Assembly (NCBI RefSeq): GCF_016901225.1
Contig: NZ_JAFEUL010000009.1
Coordinates: 62,001 to 126,000 of the forward strand
Source of the DNA: Actibacterium sp. 188UL27-1
Lineage (GTDB): Bacteria; Pseudomonadota; Alphaproteobacteria; Rhodobacterales; Rhodobacteraceae
DNA length: 64,000 nucleotides
Direction of reading: 5' to 3'
Shown here piece by piece: positions 17,793 to 25,985 of the stretch. Within the stretch, counting starts at the first letter, position 1, and every line of letters starts with the position of its first letter. Below the pieces are notes generated by a model. It ran no database searches. It was not told the DNA's origin and saw only the letters and a list, made by a program, of their open reading frames with translations. The position numbers were made by a program, and so were the translations under genes.

Positions 17793-18533
17793 TCACGCTG
17801 CCTTGGAAAACAACCGGTAATATAGCCAATCCGGCAAAAACTGAGATCCACGAAAGAACAAAGAAAAGAACCAAGGGAAACTCTTTTTGAACCGATCGGT
17901 CGACATATGCTCGAACATCTCGCGGGCCGCCTCTTCGGGTTCCATGATGAAGGGCATCTCAAAATCATTCTGATCGGTCAGGCGGGTTTTCACAAAACCG
18001 GGATTCAGCAACTGCACCTCAATGCCGGATCCGCGCAAATCGGCCTCAATGGACTCCGCCAAGCTCATGACAGCAGCCTTTGACGCACCATAACCGATGG
18101 CGCCGGGCAGCCCACGAAAACCCGACAAGCTGCCGGTCAGCACGATATGCCCGGCGTCGCGCTCAACCATACCAGGCACAACACAGCCCAAGGCGCGTAC
18201 AGTCCCGGTGAAATTCACATCGGCCATCGCCGCCGCTTTGTCCGCATCCCACGCGGTGGCCGCCATGGGCCAGTAAACGCCAGCCAGCATAACGATACCA
18301 TCCAGTGGCCCCGATGCCTCGGCTGCCGCCTTGACCTGATCCATGTCCGAAATGTCGCAGGGTACCACATGCGTCTTTCCCGGCAGATCTTCCGCAAGAG
18401 CCTGCAAACTCTCTTCGTTGCGCGCGCTCAGAACCAGTTCGACCCCGGCCCGGCTCATATGCTCAGCCAGCGCACGCCCCAGACCTTCACTCGCCCCCAC
18501 AAGCCAATAGCGCTTGCCCGACCATTCCCTCAC
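17793..18533 (-). CDS. Short-chain dehydrogenase/reductase
   Basis: This 246-residue SDR has a nucleotide-binding motif near the N-terminus (WLVGASEGLGRALAEHM), the LAGVY/NFTGT segments, Ser in TGSLSGFRG and the catalytic YGASK. It carries an added C-terminal tail with aromatic residues (KSFPWFFSLFFRGSQFLPDW) that could touch the membrane. It is the last gene of a five-gene unit starting at 22379, overlapping DUF3833 by 4 bp. As far as I recall, a similar five-gene group in Rhodobacter sphaeroides belongs to the RpoE singlet-oxygen regulon. The substrate is unknown; a lipid-derived carbonyl is plausible. Confidence 0.85.
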   Translation of the reverse strand: MREWSGKRYWLVGASEGLGRALAEHMSRAGVELVLSARNEESLQALAEDLPGKTHVVPCDISDMDQVKAAAEASGPLDGIVMLAGVYWPMAATAWDADKAAAMADVNFTGTVRALGCVVPGMVERDAGHIVLTGSLSGFRGLPGAIGYGASKAAVMSLAESIEADLRGSGIEVQLLNPGFVKTRLTDQNDFEMPFIMEPEEAAREMFEHMSTDRFKKSFPWFFSLFFRGSQFLPDWLYYRLFSKAA

Positions 18534-19093
18534 ACCGCATCCTTCCGCCGCATTGTCGCTACCAGTTCGGCCACTTTGATCCCGTATTTACGGAATTGGC
18601 TTTTGTTAATAATCGACCCGTTCTCGACCACATACATCCAGTCAACCGTATCCAGGACGTGGCCACCAGAGCTTTCCGGCAGTTTGATCCGGTATTTCAG
18701 CTGCACGGCGGATCCGCGCTGCATGCCGGTACCGGGTTCGACAAGATCGTCGGCATCGGCCTTGATCGCTCCGTCATTCCCAATCGTCAGACGCCACTCC
18801 CGGTTTTGGGTGGTCCCGCTATCATAGCGAAAATGCTCCTTCATGACGCCCACATTACCTTCCCAATGGGCCTCGAAATCCGCCACAAACCTGGATGCGA
18901 CGCGGCCTGTGGGCCCATAGATGATGCCTTCACAGGTGATCGGCCCATTCAGATGCTCGCGTAGATCGATTTGGGTCGACCCATCGGCATAGTCCTCGGG
19001 CATCTGCGCGTCGAAGTCGAAATAGCGGAGTTTTGCGTATATGAGCGCGGCGGTGAGGGCGGCGCCTAGGAGAAGAAACAGGATCATGTCCAT
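18530..19093 (-). CDS. DUF3833 family protein
   Basis: This 187-residue protein has a hydrophobic N-terminus (MILFLLLGAALTAALIYAKL) that should act as signal or anchor, then a domain with a YGPTGRVASRFVADFE segment. The DUF3833 family is lipocalin-like in flavour and common beside DUF1365 and SDR genes in sigma-E type stress operons. It overlaps the SDR gene by 4 bp and begins 3 bp after the MFS gene. The biochemical function is unknown; location suggests handling of oxidised or modified lipids at the membrane. Confidence 0.8.
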   Translation of the reverse strand: MDMILFLLLGAALTAALIYAKLRYFDFDAQMPEDYADGSTQIDLREHLNGPITCEGIIYGPTGRVASRFVADFEAHWEGNVGVMKEHFRYDSGTTQNREWRLTIGNDGAIKADADDLVEPGTGMQRGSAVQLKYRIKLPESSGGHVLDTVDWMYVVENGSIINKSQFRKYGIKVAELVATMRRKDAV

Positions 19094-19096
19094 GGG

Positions 19097-20341
19097 TCAG
19101 CTCTCGTTCAAAGGGGTGGCGAGCAAAAGCGCGATAGCCACCAGTTTCAAGGCACAGGGAATACCTGCGTAGAGGATCGTCAAAAGCGTCAGTGCCGTGG
19201 CCGGGTTATCCGCGCCAGCTTCGAACCCGGCAAATTCCAGCGCTGGCAACAACAGCACCGCGGCAAAGGCCAACGTGAATTTCGAGACAAAGGCCCACAG
19301 ACCAAACCCTTGCCCGCCCGTGGGAGAGATGGCTGCCATACGGCGTGCAAACAAGGCCGGCAGCAAAACCAGATCCGCACCGATGGTCGCCCCGGAGGCC
19401 ACGCAGACGATGGCAAACAGCCACACGTCACCGGAACCCAGCGTGAGTGCAAAACCAAATGCAAGGATCGCGGTAACCATAGCTAGCAACAGGATCGGTT
19501 TTGATCCGAATTGCGCGGCGGCCCAGCTCCAAAACGGCGCTGAGATCGCTGCGGCCAGGAAAAACAGTAGCAAGAGCGGCCCCTCCCATCCCGGGGCATT
19601 CAGGCGGCTTTCCACAAAGAACAGAAACAGGGTCGAAGAGACAGCCAGTGGAATGGCGTTAACCAAAGCCAGCACCAACAACCGGCGCGCCATCTGATCG
19701 GACAGAATGACCCCAATCGGAGTGGGGTCGTCGGATTGGGTCGCCTGCCATTCCGGCATCATGCCGATCAAAGCCACTGCCGTTACGACCGCAAAAGCGA
19801 CAGCAAAGACAGCGAAGGGTGCGTCGACAACGTCGGTCAAAACGGTCGGAGCCACCGCCGCAACGCAGATGCCCAGCAACGCACCCGCCTCCCGCCATCC
19901 GGCCAATTGAACATGGCCACCCGGCAATGTGCCTGCCTTTGCCACGCCCTGGGCATAAAACAGGATTGTCAGAAAACTGAAGGCAGAGAAAAGACCGGTG
20001 ATCGTGATCCCAAACCACACGACGGGTCTGACCGGCGGGGCCACGGCAAAGAGACCCACCATGGACAGCGCCAGCAACACCGCACCTGCAGTGATCGCGG
20101 CCTTGCGGGTCGTTCCCAGGCGTTCGGCCAGCCAACCAAGAACTGGATCCTGAACCACGTCGAAAAGGCGCAGGCCAAACAGCACTGCGCCCAATGCTGT
20201 CAGGCTGACGCCATAAGTGTCGGCAAAGAATTTGGGGGCATAGATGTAGATGGGCAGTCCAGCCCCCGACAGCACAGCAGCGTAAAGGCTATAAGCCCAA
20301 AGCCGGTGCGGCGTCGGTGTTATTGTCGCGGTCATGGCCAT
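19097..20341 (-). CDS. MFS transporter of the MFS_2 (melibiose-like) type
   Basis: The product is about 414 residues with twelve predicted hydrophobic segments, starting at ATG 20341 where it overlaps the stop of DUF1365 (TGATG). The segment GLRLFDVVQDPVLGWLAERL is the MFS_2/glycoside-pentoside-hexuronide signature. The substrate is unknown. A longer open frame to 20467 overlaps DUF1365 heavily and is not used. Being wedged between lipid-related genes of a stress operon suggests transport of a lipid or lipid precursor, which is inference. Confidence 0.83.
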   Translation of the reverse strand: MAMTATITPTPHRLWAYSLYAAVLSGAGLPIYIYAPKFFADTYGVSLTALGAVLFGLRLFDVVQDPVLGWLAERLGTTRKAAITAGAVLLALSMVGLFAVAPPVRPVVWFGITITGLFSAFSFLTILFYAQGVAKAGTLPGGHVQLAGWREAGALLGICVAAVAPTVLTDVVDAPFAVFAVAFAVVTAVALIGMMPEWQATQSDDPTPIGVILSDQMARRLLVLALVNAIPLAVSSTLFLFFVESRLNAPGWEGPLLLLFFLAAAISAPFWSWAAAQFGSKPILLLAMVTAILAFGFALTLGSGDVWLFAIVCVASGATIGADLVLLPALFARRMAAISPTGGQGFGLWAFVSKFTLAFAAVLLLPALEFAGFEAGADNPATALTLLTILYAGIPCALKLVAIALLLATPLNES

Positions 20342-21087
20342 CAACTGACCTCCCGCGCGGGCGGTTCCGGACGAGACCGGAATGGAGCCCCCTTCCACCA
20401 GAGCTTGATCGCCTGCCAGTGGATCAGCCCCAGGACCCGGCGCGATCCAAACGGCCTGCGCAGGCAAGCCGCAAGAATCGCGCCCGTGGTCAAACGGCGG
20501 CGGCGTCCCGTGAGTGTGGCGATTAGACCGCCGTTGCCCGCCGTGTAGTCGATCCAGATGCCGATTTTGTCATCGCGAATGTCAAACCGGAATGTGTACC
20601 CGCCTTCGACCGGTTGAAACGGGGAAACATGGAAGATTTTCACCGCCGTCAACGTATCCTCACGGAGGATAGGGCGGCCATCGGCGTGCCGACACAGGTA
20701 GGAATGTCGATCCCCAAACGTGTTGGACACCTCGGCGATCACTGCAATCAGATCATCAGCAACATAGCATAGCCAGAAACTGACCGGGTTGAACACGTGC
20801 CCCAGCACCCTTGGTTGCGCCATCAGCAGCAAACGGTCGGCTGCAATGTCATGGGCCTGCAACACATCGCGCGCCCAAGCGGCACCGCGCCCTTTGCCGG
20901 GGGGGCCACCATGGTCCCGATCCTGAACCGATGTCAGATTGGCCCGGTTGCGCGAAAATAGCCTTGGCCCTGTAATCCTGGCCTCCGGATCCAGCACAAG
21001 ATAATCAACGGAATAGCGAAAGGCGTTTTCTACCGCCCCGCGCCGCCCGTGAAATGTCTGGCCCGCGATATGATCCAGCCTGCTCAC
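20341..21087 (-). CDS. DUF1365 family protein
   Basis: This 248-residue protein carries the DUF1365 features: HGRRGAVENAFRYSVDYL near the N-terminus, the LMAQPRVLGHVFNPVSFWLC segment, VAEVSNTFGDRHSYL-type residues, and KIFHVSPFQPVEGGYTFRF. DUF1365 genes regularly pair with an FAD-dependent amine-oxidase-like gene, as here (4-bp overlap at 21084-21087), and with cyclopropane or furan fatty acid functions in stress regulons. The molecular role is unproven. Confidence 0.85.
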   Translation of the reverse strand: MSRLDHIAGQTFHGRRGAVENAFRYSVDYLVLDPEARITGPRLFSRNRANLTSVQDRDHGGPPGKGRGAAWARDVLQAHDIAADRLLLMAQPRVLGHVFNPVSFWLCYVADDLIAVIAEVSNTFGDRHSYLCRHADGRPILREDTLTAVKIFHVSPFQPVEGGYTFRFDIRDDKIGIWIDYTAGNGGLIATLTGRRRRLTTGAILAACLRRPFGSRRVLGLIHWQAIKLWWKGAPFRSRPEPPAREVS

Positions 21088-22379
21088 TGCGCCGCCACGG
21101 CCATGTCGCTGGCAAATATGCCATCGATGACGTCAATTGCACTGGACAGACCGTCTTCGTGAAAGCCGTTTTTCATCCAGGCACCACAGAACCACGTGCG
21201 GTTCAGACCGTTTTGGCCGCCCAGCACTTTCTGCGCGTCCAACGCAGCGGCGTCGTAGACCGGATGGCGCAGCGTGCATTGATCATAGATGAGATCCTCA
21301 CTGATACGACGCGTGCTGTTGAGCGTCACAAACATGGGATCATCATGTGGGATGTCCTGTAGCGAATTCAGCCAATAGGTCAGATCGATCCGGTCTGACC
21401 GCTTTCCCGCCTCTTCGGTATAATTCCAGGAGGACCAACACACCTTTCGATTTGGCATGACGCTGGTATCGGCATGCAGGACCACGTCATTGGGTTGATA
21501 GGCCACAGCGCCCAGATGCTTGGCCTCCGTCACGGACGGATCGGCCAGCATGCGCAATGTATCGTCGGAATGGGTGGCAAAAACGACCTCGTCAAAGAAT
21601 TCAGGTGCGCCGCCCCAGGCCCTGACTTCAACCCCCACCGCCGATCGCCGCACTGATTGAACCGGTGCACCAAGGCGCAGGTCGACGCCCTGGGCCTCCA
21701 TCGCAGCGCCCAGGCGAGAGACGTATTCGACGCTACCGCCTTGTACGGTCCACCATTGATGTTGGCCTGTGTAGTTGAGCAAAGCGTGGTTACGGAAGAA
21801 ATCCACCATTGCCTTGGCTGGAAAATCAAGAATTTTTTCAACCGGGGTGGACCAGATCGCGCCGGAAAACGGGGTAAGGTAATAGTCGCGAAACCATGGC
21901 CCTAGTTTCAAAGCATCCATCAACTGCTGCACGGTCATGGTCGGATCCGTCGCCGTTGCCTCCGCATGTTTGTTGAATTTGAGGATGTCGTTGATCATGC
22001 GCCAAAAGGCGGGGCGCGCCAGGTTGCGACGCTGGGCGAAAATGGAATTGAGCGAGTTGAGCGCATATTCCACCCGGCCACCATCGATGGAGGCGGCAAA
22101 GCTCATGTTCGATTTTACAGTGGGAACGCCCAATTTGTGAAACAGCGCCGTCAGATATGGATAATTGGCGTGGTTGAAAACAAGGAACCCGGTATCGGCA
22201 GGTTGGTCACCCCGTTTGCCTGCCGTGATTGTGCGCGCATGCCCGCCTAGTCGCGGCTCAGCCTCGTACAGAACAACGGCATGACGCTCTGCCAACAGAT
22301 GCGCGGCCCCCATACCGGATATGCCCCCGCCGATCACTGCGATACGCTTTTGGGGGAGACCAATATGTTCGTAGGGCAT
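21084..22379 (-). CDS. FAD-dependent NAD(P)/amine oxidase-type protein of the stress operon
   Basis: This 431-residue flavoprotein has the FAD motif RIAVIGGGISGMGAAHLLAE and EAEPRLGGHARTI near the N-terminus, matching the amino_oxidase/NAD_binding_8 family that precedes DUF1365. It heads a five-gene unit (to 17793) divergent from rpoE-chrR. Homologous genes in R. sphaeroides have been tied to RpoE-dependent responses to singlet oxygen. I could not find a convincing TGATCC/TAAGA sigma-E promoter on the minus strand between 22380 and 22520, so its own control remains open. Confidence 0.85.
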   Translation of the reverse strand: MPYEHIGLPQKRIAVIGGGISGMGAAHLLAERHAVVLYEAEPRLGGHARTITAGKRGDQPADTGFLVFNHANYPYLTALFHKLGVPTVKSNMSFAASIDGGRVEYALNSLNSIFAQRRNLARPAFWRMINDILKFNKHAEATATDPTMTVQQLMDALKLGPWFRDYYLTPFSGAIWSTPVEKILDFPAKAMVDFFRNHALLNYTGQHQWWTVQGGSVEYVSRLGAAMEAQGVDLRLGAPVQSVRRSAVGVEVRAWGGAPEFFDEVVFATHSDDTLRMLADPSVTEAKHLGAVAYQPNDVVLHADTSVMPNRKVCWSSWNYTEEAGKRSDRIDLTYWLNSLQDIPHDDPMFVTLNSTRRISEDLIYDQCTLRHPVYDAAALDAQKVLGGQNGLNRTWFCGAWMKNGFHEDGLSSAIDVIDGIFASDMAVAAQ

Positions 22380-22450
22380 GACGCTGCACTTTCTTACTTC
22401 GCTTACCCAACAGTACGCGTGCGAGCGGGAAACGGATTAAGAACTATTCG

Positions 22451-22480
22451 TGATCCAATCCGGAAATCGCCTCGTAGAAG
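22451..22480 (+). promoter_or_regulatory. Candidate RpoE (ECF11) autoregulatory promoter
   Basis: TGATCC (22451-22456) and TAGAAG (22475-22480) are separated by 18 bp, close to the TGATCC-N18-TAAGA pattern of ECF11 promoters. It lies about 107 bp before the GTG chosen for rpoE and would give the usual positive feedback on rpoE-chrR. Confidence 0.65.
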
Positions 22481-22586
22481 CGGTATGTTGACGGGAACGC
22501 CACAGTCAGAAGAATTCGGTGCAAAGGTGTCGCCGCCCCCTTATGTTACGAAGGGCGAGGACAACCAAACCGGGAGACACAGCGAC

Positions 22587-23135
22587 GTGGCAGTCATTGC
22601 ACTAAACGACGCACCTTGGGTGGATCATGTCCGCAGGATCCATGCAGACCGTGATCAACGGGCCTTTCGGGAGCTTTTCGATCACTTTGCCCCCCGCGTG
22701 AAGGCGTTTTTGATGAAGTCCGGCGCCTCAGAAGCGCTGGCCGAAGAATGTACGCAGGAGGTGATGGCCACGTTGTGGAACAAATCACACCTCTTTAATC
22801 CGGAGCGGGCGTCGGTGGCGACTTGGATCTTTACCATCGCCCGGAACCGGAAAATTGATGCGTTGCGTAAACAGCGACGCCCAGAACCTGAAGACCTGAC
22901 ATGGGGCCCAGAAGCGGAACCCGACCAGGCCGACGTGATGGTTCTGCAACAGGAATGCAGCAGGCTGTCGGCAGCGGTCAAATCCCTGCCCGACAAGCAA
23001 CGGGAACTGATCGAGAGGGCGTTTTTCGGCGACCTCAGCCATAGTGAGATAGCAGCCGAGACGGGCCTGCCACTTGGAACAATTAAATCGAGGATACGGT
23101 TGGCGCTGGAACGGCTGCGCCGCGACATGAAGTGA
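22587..23135 (+). CDS. rpoE: ECF sigma factor RpoE (ECF11 type, singlet-oxygen response)
   Basis: The product is 182 residues from GTG 22587, preceded by a GGGAGA ribosome-binding site. Upstream in-frame starts (such as ATG 22485) overlap the promoter at 22451-22480 and add an untypical N-terminus. Region 2 spans RAFRELFDHFAPRVKAFL to TWIFTIARNRKIDALRKQ, and region 4 includes LPDKQRELIERAFFG and LSHSEIAAETGLPLGTIKSR. The chrR-type anti-sigma gene follows 10 bp later. The pairing is the hallmark of the Rhodobacter RpoE-ChrR system, which responds to singlet oxygen formed by bacteriochlorophyll. Confidence 0.92.
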   Translation: MAVIALNDAPWVDHVRRIHADRDQRAFRELFDHFAPRVKAFLMKSGASEALAEECTQEVMATLWNKSHLFNPERASVATWIFTIARNRKIDALRKQRRPEPEDLTWGPEAEPDQADVMVLQQECSRLSAAVKSLPDKQRELIERAFFGDLSHSEIAAETGLPLGTIKSRIRLALERLRRDMK

Positions 23136-23145
23136 GAGCAGATCA

Positions 23146-23796
23146 ATGAGTGTGAGGCATCAAGTAACCGACGACGTTTTGACCGCCTATGCGACTGGCG
23201 ACCTGCCCGAGGCGTTCAACCTCGTGGTAGCCAGCCACGTATCGCTGTGTGATGAAGCGCGGGTACGGCTTGAAACGATGGAAGCTTTGGGCGGCGCCGT
23301 TTTGGACGATTTGTCCGGCGAGAGTATGTCATATGGCAGTTTCGAAGCCACCATGCGCCTGATATCGGAACGGCCAAAAGAGGCAATCAAGGCCGAGGTC
23401 GTCCGAAAGTCGTGCGATGTTCTTCCCGGGCCATTGATGGATTACGTTGGCGGCAACCTTGACGACATAAACTGGCGTCCGCTTGGGATGGGAGCGAAGC
23501 AGGTGATCTTGAAATCGTCGCTCGAAGCCAATGTTCGCCTTCTCTATATACCGTCGGGCGCTGCGATGCCGGATCATGGCCATACCGGAATTGAGATGAC
23601 GTTGGTCTTGCAAGGCGCGTTCATCGATGGAGATGAACGGTTTGCCCGCGGCGACATCGAGATCGCGAATGAAGAACTGGAGCATACACCAATCGCCGAT
23701 ATCGGCGAAGACTGTATCTGCCTGGCCGCAACGAACGCGCCCCTCAAATTCTCAGGCTTGCTGCCGCGCATTGCTCAACCTTTCCTGCGGATCTGA
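23146..23796 (+). CDS. chrR: ChrR-type cupin anti-sigma factor with altered zinc site
   Basis: This 216-residue protein aligns end to end with the R. sphaeroides ChrR sequence as I remember it. The C-terminal cupin keeps HGHTGIE (His144, His146, Glu150), His180 and the CxC at 190-192. The N-terminal anti-sigma domain keeps His31 and Cys35 (HVSLC), but two of the four zinc ligands are changed: position 6 is Gln (RHQV) and position 38 is Ala (DEAR instead of DECR). His5 is present and might substitute. ChrR normally sequesters RpoE until singlet oxygen triggers release. The loss of two ligands may weaken zinc binding or sigma capture. Confidence 0.9.
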   Translation: MSVRHQVTDDVLTAYATGDLPEAFNLVVASHVSLCDEARVRLETMEALGGAVLDDLSGESMSYGSFEATMRLISERPKEAIKAEVVRKSCDVLPGPLMDYVGGNLDDINWRPLGMGAKQVILKSSLEANVRLLYIPSGAAMPDHGHTGIEMTLVLQGAFIDGDERFARGDIEIANEELEHTPIADIGEDCICLAATNAPLKFSGLLPRIAQPFLRI

Positions 23797-23820
23797 AAGA
23801 TTGCACGCACGCACGCAAAA

Positions 23821-23841
23821 GCCGCCTTCGGGCGGCTTTTT
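23821..23841. terminator. Rho-independent terminator after chrR
   Basis: GCCGCC-TTCG-GGCGGC followed by TTTTT is a 6-bp GC stem with a stable tetraloop and U-run, 24 bp after the chrR stop. A-runs on the other side let it serve the convergent anti-sigma gene too. Confidence 0.9.
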
Positions 23842-23850
23842 CATGTCCAG

Positions 23851-24618
23851 TCAGGTTTTGAAAAGTCCAAACAAATGCGTGCCTACATCTTGGATCGGCC
23901 CAGGGTCCGTGCCGCCGATCAAAAGAAAGCCATGGGTCTGCGTGGACCAACCCGCCGTGCGTAACCCCGACAGTTCAGACATCTGTAAATCTGCCTGGGC
24001 CAGACCGTCGTTGGGGCGGTAAATGCAAAACGCAATCGGTGTACCATCGGGCGCGCTGAACGCGATCTGTACCAATGGCGCATCCCGGAACCCAAGGACC
24101 TGTGCCCGTTTCAAGGTCAATTCAGGCAATGCAGACAAGGCGCCCTGTTCCAGATCCAAATCAATCAGGGCGGCCGCCACTTTGAACTGTTCCGTCAACG
24201 CATCGGGGCTGGGCGTGATGGCCGCAACCGTCGCTGGCACGTACAGCATCTGATAGGCCGCTACCTGTTCCTGCCAATCCGCAGCCTTGGAAGGTGTTGT
24301 TGCGAACCAGCCGTAAAGACAAAGCCCAACCAGCAAGCCAACAAATGACGCAGCCACCAGCGACAGTTTTCCAAAAACCGGAAACGCGCCCGGCGCAGAT
24401 TGCCCGACAACATGCGCCCGATCCATAATACCCGCCAACCGCGATGGATCAGGCAACGCCGCAAAGGCCTGACGCACCCGATCCGCCATCGGATCAAGCG
24501 CAAGCAGACGGGCCTCAAGCGCACTGTCCCCGATCACCGCCGCCTCGATATCCGCCGACTGCTGGGCTGTGACCTCGCCCGCCAGGTATGATCGCAGCAC
24601 ATCGTCCGTATATGTCAT
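23851..24618 (-). CDS. Membrane anti-sigma factor (RskA-like)
   Basis: This 255-residue protein has an N-terminal cytoplasmic domain (MTYTDDVLRSYLAGEVTAQQ), one membrane span at about residues 81-105 (LSLVAASFVGLLVGLCLYGW) and a periplasmic domain like anti-sigma-K/RskA C-terminal domains, ending VGTHLFGLFKT. No CxxC zinc motif is visible in the N-terminal domain. It overlaps the preceding ECF sigma gene by 4 bp, so the two should be a cognate pair. The signal is unknown. Confidence 0.85.
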   Translation of the reverse strand: MTYTDDVLRSYLAGEVTAQQSADIEAAVIGDSALEARLLALDPMADRVRQAFAALPDPSRLAGIMDRAHVVGQSAPGAFPVFGKLSLVAASFVGLLVGLCLYGWFATTPSKAADWQEQVAAYQMLYVPATVAAITPSPDALTEQFKVAAALIDLDLEQGALSALPELTLKRAQVLGFRDAPLVQIAFSAPDGTPIAFCIYRPNDGLAQADLQMSELSGLRTAGWSTQTHGFLLIGGTDPGPIQDVGTHLFGLFKT

Positions 24619-25151
24619 CGCGTTCTCGCTTCCACGGGTCGCTCGGATGTCTCTTTCGCCAGATCAGCCAGCTTGCGCCGGGCCGTCGCCAGTCGGCTCA
24701 TCACCGTGCCGATGGGAATATCCAGGATCCCGGCCGCCTCGCGATATCCGAACCCTTCGACATAGACCAGCAAGACCGTCTCCCGTTGCGCCTCCGGCAA
24801 TTGCATCACCTGGGAAAACACCTGGGCGGCAAAAATATGCGTTTCGATCTCGGGTTGCATGTCACACAGCAGATTTTCGGGTGTCACATCCAAGGATTGC
24901 GTGATCCGGATCTTCTGCGCGCGCAACTGGTTTAGCCAGATCGACCGGCAGATCGTCAGCAACCAAGCCGTCAGGTTGGTGCCCACCCGGAACTGACCAG
25001 CTTTCTCAATGGCACGCAAGCACGTACTTTGCGTCAAATCGTCGGCAACGGTGGCATCGCCGCTCAGCGCAAGGGCAAACCGCCAGATGCTGCCAAGGTT
25101 GTCCGGCAACCCCGAACGCACGTCCTGCGAGATTTTTTTGGGTGTCTTCAC
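24615..25151 (-). CDS. ECF-type RNA polymerase sigma factor
   Basis: This 178-residue sigma factor carries region 2 (GDATVADDLTQSTCLRAIEK to LTAWLLTICRSIWLNQLRAQ) and region 4 (LPEAQRETVLLVYVEGFGYREAAGILDIPIGTVMSRL). Its stop overlaps the anti-sigma start by 4 bp. The divergent YceI gene begins 81 bp upstream, so the intergenic region likely carries promoters for both; I cannot fix an ECF promoter consensus there. This is the second ECF system within 3 kb and is distinct from RpoE. Confidence 0.9.
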   Translation of the reverse strand: MKTPKKISQDVRSGLPDNLGSIWRFALALSGDATVADDLTQSTCLRAIEKAGQFRVGTNLTAWLLTICRSIWLNQLRAQKIRITQSLDVTPENLLCDMQPEIETHIFAAQVFSQVMQLPEAQRETVLLVYVEGFGYREAAGILDIPIGTVMSRLATARRKLADLAKETSERPVEARTR

Positions 25152-25232
25152 CGAATAATGCTCTACCGCCCCGTGTTCACGAATTAGCTTAGGTCATTCA
25201 AGGCCAGGCACCAACAGCATGGGAGGACAGCA

Positions 25233-25853
25233 ATGTTCAAGACATTCACCGCCACAATGATTGCAATCACATTGGGGGCTGCAGCACAGGCGGAAACATG
25301 GACCCTGGATGGCGGCAACTCGCACCTGGCCTTCGGGTCGATCAAGAAAGACGAGCTTGGCGAGGTTCATACTTTTAACGGTCTGTCCGGGACCGTTTCG
25401 GAAGAGGGCAATGTCGCGGTCGAGATTGATCTGACATCCGTCGAAACCAATATCGACATTCGCAATGAACGCATGATCGAACATGTCTTCAAGGATGCGG
25501 CCACTGCCACGCTCTCTGCCGAGATCGAGATGGACGCGCTGAACGCTCTCCCCGTCGGCGGCATGACCACTATCGAGGTGTTCGGATCGCTTTCGCTGGT
25601 AGGCACCGAGCTTGACGTCGATACCGAGATGTTCGTGGTGCGGCTGTCTGAAAGTCAGGTGATGGTCACAACCAATGACATCGTCTTTCTGAATGCCATT
25701 GATGCTGGCATCAATGAAGGTGTGACCAAGCTGATGGAACTGGCCGAATTGCCCAGCATCACCCGCACCTCACCGGTAACAATGCGCCTGATCTTTACGA
25801 CAGATGACCAAAAGGCGGAGGCTGCGCCGATCACTCAAAAAGATCGGACTTGA
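25233..25853 (+). CDS. YceI family periplasmic protein
   Basis: This 206-residue protein begins with a signal peptide (MFKTFTATMIAITLGAAAQA), followed by WTLDGGNSHLAFGSIKKDEL and a lipocalin-like beta barrel with FNGLSGTV and VEIDLTSVETNIDIRNERM, the YceI pattern of periplasmic isoprenoid-binding proteins. A GGAGG ribosome-binding site precedes ATG 25233. It is divergent from the ECF sigma gene and is a likely target of that system. The bound ligand is inferred to be a polyisoprenoid such as ubiquinone. Confidence 0.88.
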   Translation: MFKTFTATMIAITLGAAAQAETWTLDGGNSHLAFGSIKKDELGEVHTFNGLSGTVSEEGNVAVEIDLTSVETNIDIRNERMIEHVFKDAATATLSAEIEMDALNALPVGGMTTIEVFGSLSLVGTELDVDTEMFVVRLSESQVMVTTNDIVFLNAIDAGINEGVTKLMELAELPSITRTSPVTMRLIFTTDDQKAEAAPITQKDRT

Positions 25854-25871
25854 TCCCATAGCTTATGATTG

Positions 25872-25905
25872 CGCCCCGCCTCGTCCTTTGTGCGGCGGCG
25901 GGGCG
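25872..25905. terminator. GC-rich hairpin after the YceI gene
   Basis: CGCCCCGCC (25872-25880) and GGCGGGGCG (25897-25905) form a 9-bp stem with a 16-base loop, 18 bp after the YceI stop. There is no U-run, so it may be an RNA-end stabiliser rather than an intrinsic terminator. Confidence 0.5.
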
Positions 25906-25985
25906 ATCGTTCGCCTTATGATGCTTGGCTGAAGCGGCCTTGAGCCCCTCGCAGGGTTGGCCCCGTTTAACCTTAAATCACCGGG

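Noticed and set aside
22281..22586. Long N-terminal extension of RpoE
   Set aside because: It runs through the predicted sigma-E promoter, overlaps the divergent gene and has no similarity to the family; the GTG at 22587 is preferred.
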